DNA of 64,000 nucleotides from Halorussus vallis (GTDB taxonomy: Archaea > Halobacteriota > Halobacteria > Halobacteriales > Haladaptataceae), in NCBI RefSeq assembly GCF_024138165.1, contig NZ_CP100000.1:2170001-2234000 (forward strand), written 5' to 3'. Both the position numbers and the translations under genes were made by a program. Shown in pieces: positions 61,046 to 64,000 of the stretch (the stretch's first letter is position 1; each line of letters opens with the position of its first letter). The notes beneath the pieces are model-generated. The model saw only the letters and a list, made by a program, of their open reading frames with translations, was not told the DNA's origin and ran no database searches.

Positions 61046-61227
61046 TGTATCACGGCCGCCCAGACGACGTGGACGCTCGCATCGACGCGCTCGTGAAGTC
61101 GGGCTCGGACCCGGACGACGAGCGAGCGGTCGAAGACGACGAGGACGAGGACGAGGACTCGGGTTCGAGGTCTCACTCGACTCACCACCCTCTTGGGAAC
61201 TCAATTTGGTGGGACCGGGAGGCTTGA
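61045..61227 (+). CDS. 60-residue protein with HPLxNxxWW[ED]REA tail
   Basis: A paralog of the protein at 59182-59346. The N-terminal helix is ARIDALVKSGSD, a very acidic stretch (EDDEDEDEDSG) follows, then a His-rich segment and the tail HPLGNSIWWDREA at the extreme C-terminus. Being last in the polycistron mirrors the other copy, which also ends its unit. The function is unknown. Confidence 0.55.
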   Translation: MYHGRPDDVDARIDALVKSGSDPDDERAVEDDEDEDEDSGSRSHSTHHPLGNSIWWDREA

Positions 61228-61449
61228 CGGCCACCCCGCTTTCCGCTCGCCGAACCCCCCTCGTTTCTGCTGCAGTTCTGATACTCAGATGCCCATTTGT
61301 GCTTAGCAACGTCGCTATCAGGGTAGTAGCACCAGACTGCAGATGTGCAGCTTGAACAATCGGGTAGATATATTTGTGTGAACTCCAGCGGTCGTCATGC
61401 TCGATGCACCCAACGCCTAAGCAGTATTTCTCACAATTTTCTTACCAGT

Positions 61450-62502
61450 ATGGCAGAAGAGAAAGAATCGATGGACCCTGACCGGTCTGTCGACGAAATC
61501 CAAGACGACCTTGACTCGTACAGTATCTCAGATGAAACTCGGGACGCGGTGCGTTCGGACGCACGCTCGAACGGACACGGCGGTGGCTCCATCGTTACGA
61601 AGCCCCAGTTGTGTGGGGACTACTGTAGCGGTTGTCCTCACGGACCCTACTCATGGCTGGTCGACGATGACGGGTGGCACTACCTAGGAAGAGTTTCCGG
61701 GACGGGGTCTGATGCAGAGATTGTGACTGGCCAGTCATCTGGTGGGGACGGCTCGACGGAAGAAGTCAAGAACGAGTTTGCTGAACTTCCTGATGAACAC
61801 CAAGACCTCGCTGAAGTACTCGCTGACCTCAACCTTACCAAATCGGAAGTGAGTGTGCGTGGGGGCGACGGGAACCCGGTGAAATCCCAGTACGTGGTCG
61901 ATGCAGAGACACTCGACGGGGACACGCAGCCGGTCGGGATTGTGACCGAAGCTGATGGTGGGTTCTCCATCGTGGCCGGTGGGTCACAGTACGAGTTTGA
62001 TGACGGTTATCCTGCTGAGTCAATCGTCCGACTGGCAACTGGACAGGACGACCGAGTGGAGTCGGACATCCATGCTGGAGGTCTCGACGATGGTCTGCGT
62101 ATCAGGTCAGAGTCGGAGGAAGCCACGCTGAGTATCTCCAACCGGAGCGGGGGATTGGGGGCTCGAATCCAGCCCCCAGAAGACGGTCCGTTCGACGACG
62201 ACTACATAGCCACGGAACAGCGTGTAGATTCGTTTGTGAGTGGGTTCAAACGCTACTCTGAAGGACGTCAGAAGGGTTCAGACATCATCGCAGGGCAGGT
62301 CGTTGACGAGTATGGTGGGAAGGTCTTGCTCGACTCACCGTTTGAGGCCAAGGACGACATCAAGGACCTTGACTGGGATGACACTCACCGGGAGTGGAAG
62401 GCAGATGCCGACGCGTGGGCAGTTGATGTTGGCAGCATCAGTCAAGTAGAAGATGAACTTCGGGATGAGGGGTGGGATGTGTATACTGGAGACCTCGGGT
62501 AG
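61450..62502 (+). CDS. 350-residue protein of unknown function with Cys cluster
   Basis: An acidic protein with three parts: a region at about 55-85 with CGDYCSGCPHGPYSWLVDDD, where the cysteines and His could bind zinc; a middle (about 110-230) with a repeated beta pattern (SQYVVDAETLDGDTQPVGIV); and a C-terminal alpha/beta domain (about 250-350; DIIAGQVVDEYGGKVLLDSP; WKADADAWAVDVGS). The ATG at 61450 is preferred because an in-frame start at 61345 adds 35 residues with no support. The upstream 220 bp (61228-61449) contain no gene. No family is recognised. Confidence 0.55.
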   Translation: MAEEKESMDPDRSVDEIQDDLDSYSISDETRDAVRSDARSNGHGGGSIVTKPQLCGDYCSGCPHGPYSWLVDDDGWHYLGRVSGTGSDAEIVTGQSSGGDGSTEEVKNEFAELPDEHQDLAEVLADLNLTKSEVSVRGGDGNPVKSQYVVDAETLDGDTQPVGIVTEADGGFSIVAGGSQYEFDDGYPAESIVRLATGQDDRVESDIHAGGLDDGLRIRSESEEATLSISNRSGGLGARIQPPEDGPFDDDYIATEQRVDSFVSGFKRYSEGRQKGSDIIAGQVVDEYGGKVLLDSPFEAKDDIKDLDWDDTHREWKADADAWAVDVGSISQVEDELRDEGWDVYTGDLG

Positions 62503-62601
62503 CCCAGTCTAAGTTCCGTTTCGGCTCTTTCTACTGTATTATACACATACTAATCGGGTGAAAGTATATATGCTACCAGCAACAACACATATGATGAAGC
62601 C

Positions 62602-62991
62602 ATGACGGAAGCAACCGACGCGAACGACGGAGACGCACAGATTACGACTGAAGAAATTGCGGAAGAAGCGCTTGAAGCAGCAATCCAGAACGGAGCATCC
62701 CGCGACCCGGTAGGGGCAGTCGGCTACCCCCCAGCGTGGGTGTCAGTCTACGCTGACCCAGATGACGTTGACGACGTCGTCGACGCCATCCAGTTTGTCG
62801 CAGGACGGATTGACGCTAGCACTGAGACCTTCATCAAGACGTATGATGACATAGTCAACGAAATCGACGAGGAATACCGGCAGCGGGTCAAGGATTGGGA
62901 GAACGGGGAAACCTTCACCGACATCAAACCCACGAAGGGAGAGCCCTACATCCCCAAGGGAACTGTCGGAATCTACGTCGAGTTCAAATGA
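62602..62991 (+). CDS. 129-residue hypothetical acidic protein
   Basis: A mostly helical acidic protein (TTEEIAEEALEAAIQNGASR; DDVDDVVDAIQFVAGRIDAS) ending in a short beta segment (KGTVGIYVEFK). A TATA-like AGTATATATG at about 62563-62572 precedes it. The TGA overlaps the next ATG (ATGA), so the two are a unit. No recognised family. Confidence 0.5.
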   Translation: MTEATDANDGDAQITTEEIAEEALEAAIQNGASRDPVGAVGYPPAWVSVYADPDDVDDVVDAIQFVAGRIDASTETFIKTYDDIVNEIDEEYRQRVKDWENGETFTDIKPTKGEPYIPKGTVGIYVEFK

Positions 62992-63227
62992 GCACAGCAC
63001 TAACTGGTCGGGACAAGGTCTGGAACGCCACGCTGCAGGCCATCTCAGAGGCTAACCGAGACTACATCACGTCTGACGACGTCCGGGCTCATCTCGACGA
63101 TGACGACGTCGACAACATGACGCGTGAACGCACGATGTGGTCGATGGTCGACCTCGGGTACCTCTCCCACGAGAAACGGGCGAAGAAGTGGTTCATCGCG
63201 GCAGACGTCGACGTCCAGTTCGACTAA
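62988..63227 (+). CDS. Small winged-helix protein
   Basis: A 79-residue single winged helix: RDKVWNATLQAISEANRDYI, then TSDDVRAHLDDDDVDNMTRE, then MVDLGYLSHEKRAKKWFIAA. The architecture is the same as the element's other small wHTH proteins. The ATG overlaps the stop of the upstream gene, and the 5' extension in this frame is rejected for that reason. Confidence 0.6.
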   Translation: MSTALTGRDKVWNATLQAISEANRDYITSDDVRAHLDDDDVDNMTRERTMWSMVDLGYLSHEKRAKKWFIAADVDVQFD

Positions 63228-63577
63228 CTCCCCTTTTCAGATTCACTCACTCAACCAGAAACATCTATCCGACCCACCCGGTCGCGGCCAGTTGCCCTCC
63301 TTACCAATCCGACCGCTTGCCCGAACCGACCCAACGGTTAAGCAGTCGATTGAACGATACTTACAGCGCAGGCTCATCGAAACAAAACCTGCCTGTCACT
63401 CGCGGTGCATCGCTCGCTAACAAGATACCCTCGTCCGTTTGCTTGAATTCCACTGGGGCGCGTGCTGTACTCGCGTCCCACTTACGCTTCATTGCTTCTA
63501 GGGTCGGGGGCTGCTCCCTCGATTCCCGGATTCTACAGCCGCCCAAGACCTTAGCAGTCGGTCTGAGATACTGTAAT
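63228..63577. other. Gene-poor interval with one weak reverse-strand frame
   Basis: 350 bp without a clear plus-strand gene. On the minus strand a frame ending at 63361 could encode a 43-residue peptide from an ATG at about 63492 (MKRKWDAST..., ...SDAPRVTGRFCFDEPAL). Its translation looks protein-like, but there is no promoter close to the start and no known domain, so I do not call it a gene. Confidence 0.35.
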
Positions 63578-63730
63578 ATGCCCTACAACCCCCAAGAATC
63601 CGATGTTGGAGAGTGGTGGCCGTGGACCGATGCAAATGGCCGTGTTAAGACGATAAACGCCCTTAAACGGGTCTATCCTAAGTATGGTCGCGGCTACGAC
63701 GAGTTTGCTGACCCACTTCCCCGAGACTGA
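63578..63730 (+). CDS. 50-residue hypothetical protein
   Basis: A small aromatic-rich protein (MPYNPQESDVGEWWPWTDAN, then GRVKTINALKRVYPKYGRGY, ending in DEFADPLPRD). The ATG at 63578 follows a TACTGTAATA stretch. No motif is recognised. Its end is 50 bp before the next gene, which has its own AT-rich start region. Confidence 0.45.
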   Translation: MPYNPQESDVGEWWPWTDANGRVKTINALKRVYPKYGRGYDEFADPLPRD

Positions 63731-63780
63731 CCCTGCACAACGACTATAGTCATCCTTTTTTGCGTAGTATTAACGCAAGA

Positions 63781-64000
63781 ATGGTAAGCACAAACTACAA
63801 CTTCCGGGAAGCGCTCACGCCTCTGCTCGGGATGATTTTCTTCATCGCAGGGGTTGAGACGTTCGGAATCGGCAGTTTCAGTCTGTCGGGATTCGACCTC
63901 GGCGCGACACTGTCCACGGCTGGCGGACAGTCGATTACACTTGCGCCCTTCGTCGGTCTCGGGATGCTTGTCGGTGGGTATGCGCTTAACGACCGCGACT
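63781..64000 (+). CDS. Membrane protein, truncated by the window edge
   Basis: Only the first 73 codons are present. They show two hydrophobic segments (LTPLLGMIFFIAGVETFGIG and ITLAPFVGLGMLVGGYAL) separated by a Ser/Gly-rich loop. A TTGCGTAGTATTAACG stretch upstream may contain the promoter. It could be a virion or plasmid membrane protein, but the remaining sequence is needed to say more. Confidence 0.55.
   Translation, partial: MVSTNYNFREALTPLLGMIFFIAGVETFGIGSFSLSGFDLGATLSTAGGQSITLAPFVGLGMLVGGYALNDRD

Larger units (their letters stand above)
53489..64000. mobile_element. Integrated mobile element (provirus- or plasmid-like), left part
   Basis: After the ferredoxin gene the DNA drops in GC, and codon third positions become mixed. 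Genes become short, dense and mostly on the plus strand with ATGA or TAATG junctions. Replication genes (primase-polymerase, UvrD-like helicase), AbrB-like and winged-helix micro-proteins and zinc ribbons dominate, and chromosomal housekeeping genes stop. The left boundary is not precise (somewhere in 53489-53880). The right end is beyond the window. No integrase or structural gene is seen. Confidence 0.75.

Noticed and set aside
63361-63546. Minus-strand frame of 61 codons from a TTG
   Set aside because: Weak start, no promoter spacing and no known domain. Kept only as a note in the interval entry.
53489-64000. CRISPR array or defence island
   Set aside because: The direct repeats present (four 7-bp copies) are too short and irregular for CRISPR, and no cas or known defence gene was recognised.

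Overview
The window is chromosomal DNA of an extremely halophilic archaeon (class Halobacteria). The evidence is very high GC with GC-rich third codon positions, strongly acidic proteins, archaeal TATA boxes about 27-32 bp before start codons with little or no 5' leader, a Tat-exported halocyanin, PGF-CTERM-type surface anchoring, and the archaeal eif6 / rpl18a / pfdA / ftsY / srp54 cluster. I cannot name the genus from this sequence.

Layout. 1-5.6 kb: translation and protein-targeting cluster (aIF6, L18a, prefoldin alpha, FtsY, SRP54), interrupted between eif6 and rpl18a by an arsR / arsenate-reductase-like / winged-helix cassette. 5.7-8.9 kb: halocyanin, a split MgtE-type transporter, and a TIGR02587/TIGR02588-like membrane pair. 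9.0-16.5 kb: a 2,313-residue secreted subtilisin-family protease, translationally coupled to a lipoprotein that seems to carry a second copy of the protease prodomain. 16.8-18.4 kb: UPF0201 and UPF0200 genes, a tRNA-Arg(TCT) with a duplicated 3' end, and a 49-residue zinc-ribbon gene. 18.6-28.5 kb: aminopeptidase, threonine aldolase, a membrane-bound winged-helix protein, phosphoesterase, cation efflux protein, an XPD/Rad3-type helicase, a 2H phosphoesterase, and intergenic inverted repeats. 28.7-38.2 kb: a complete LysW-dependent arginine pathway in two transcription units (argGH, then lysW-argX-argC-argB-argD-argE-argF). A 30-codon open frame with three consecutive Arg codons and a hairpin lies in the argG leader. 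38.5-47.1 kb: Mn-catalase, a CapA-like enzyme, an HTTM protein, threonine synthase, a GlpA-like FAD enzyme, a coiled-coil protein and an MFS permease, with several long perfect palindromes between genes. 47.2-49.9 kb: a lower-GC island with two exported proteins of unknown function. 49.9-53.5 kb: SerA, a PiT phosphate permease and a 2Fe-2S ferredoxin.

From about 53.5 kb to the right edge the composition changes to lower GC with mixed codon use. The architecture becomes that of a mobile genetic element (provirus or integrated plasmid). It has a repeat-rich region with a possible origin, two AbrB-like small proteins, a UvrD-like helicase translationally coupled to an NrS-1-like primase-polymerase, and then more than a dozen tiny genes with overlapping start and stop codons. 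These encode single-domain winged-helix proteins, zinc ribbons and two paralogous proteins ending in an H-P-L-x-N-x-x-W-W-[E/D]-R-E-A tail. A membrane protein runs off the right edge. No integrase, capsid or spike gene is visible, so the element type and right boundary are unknown.

The observations I rate highest are the protease with its prodomain-like lipoprotein, the argG leader peptide, and the replication module and paired tail proteins of the right-hand element.
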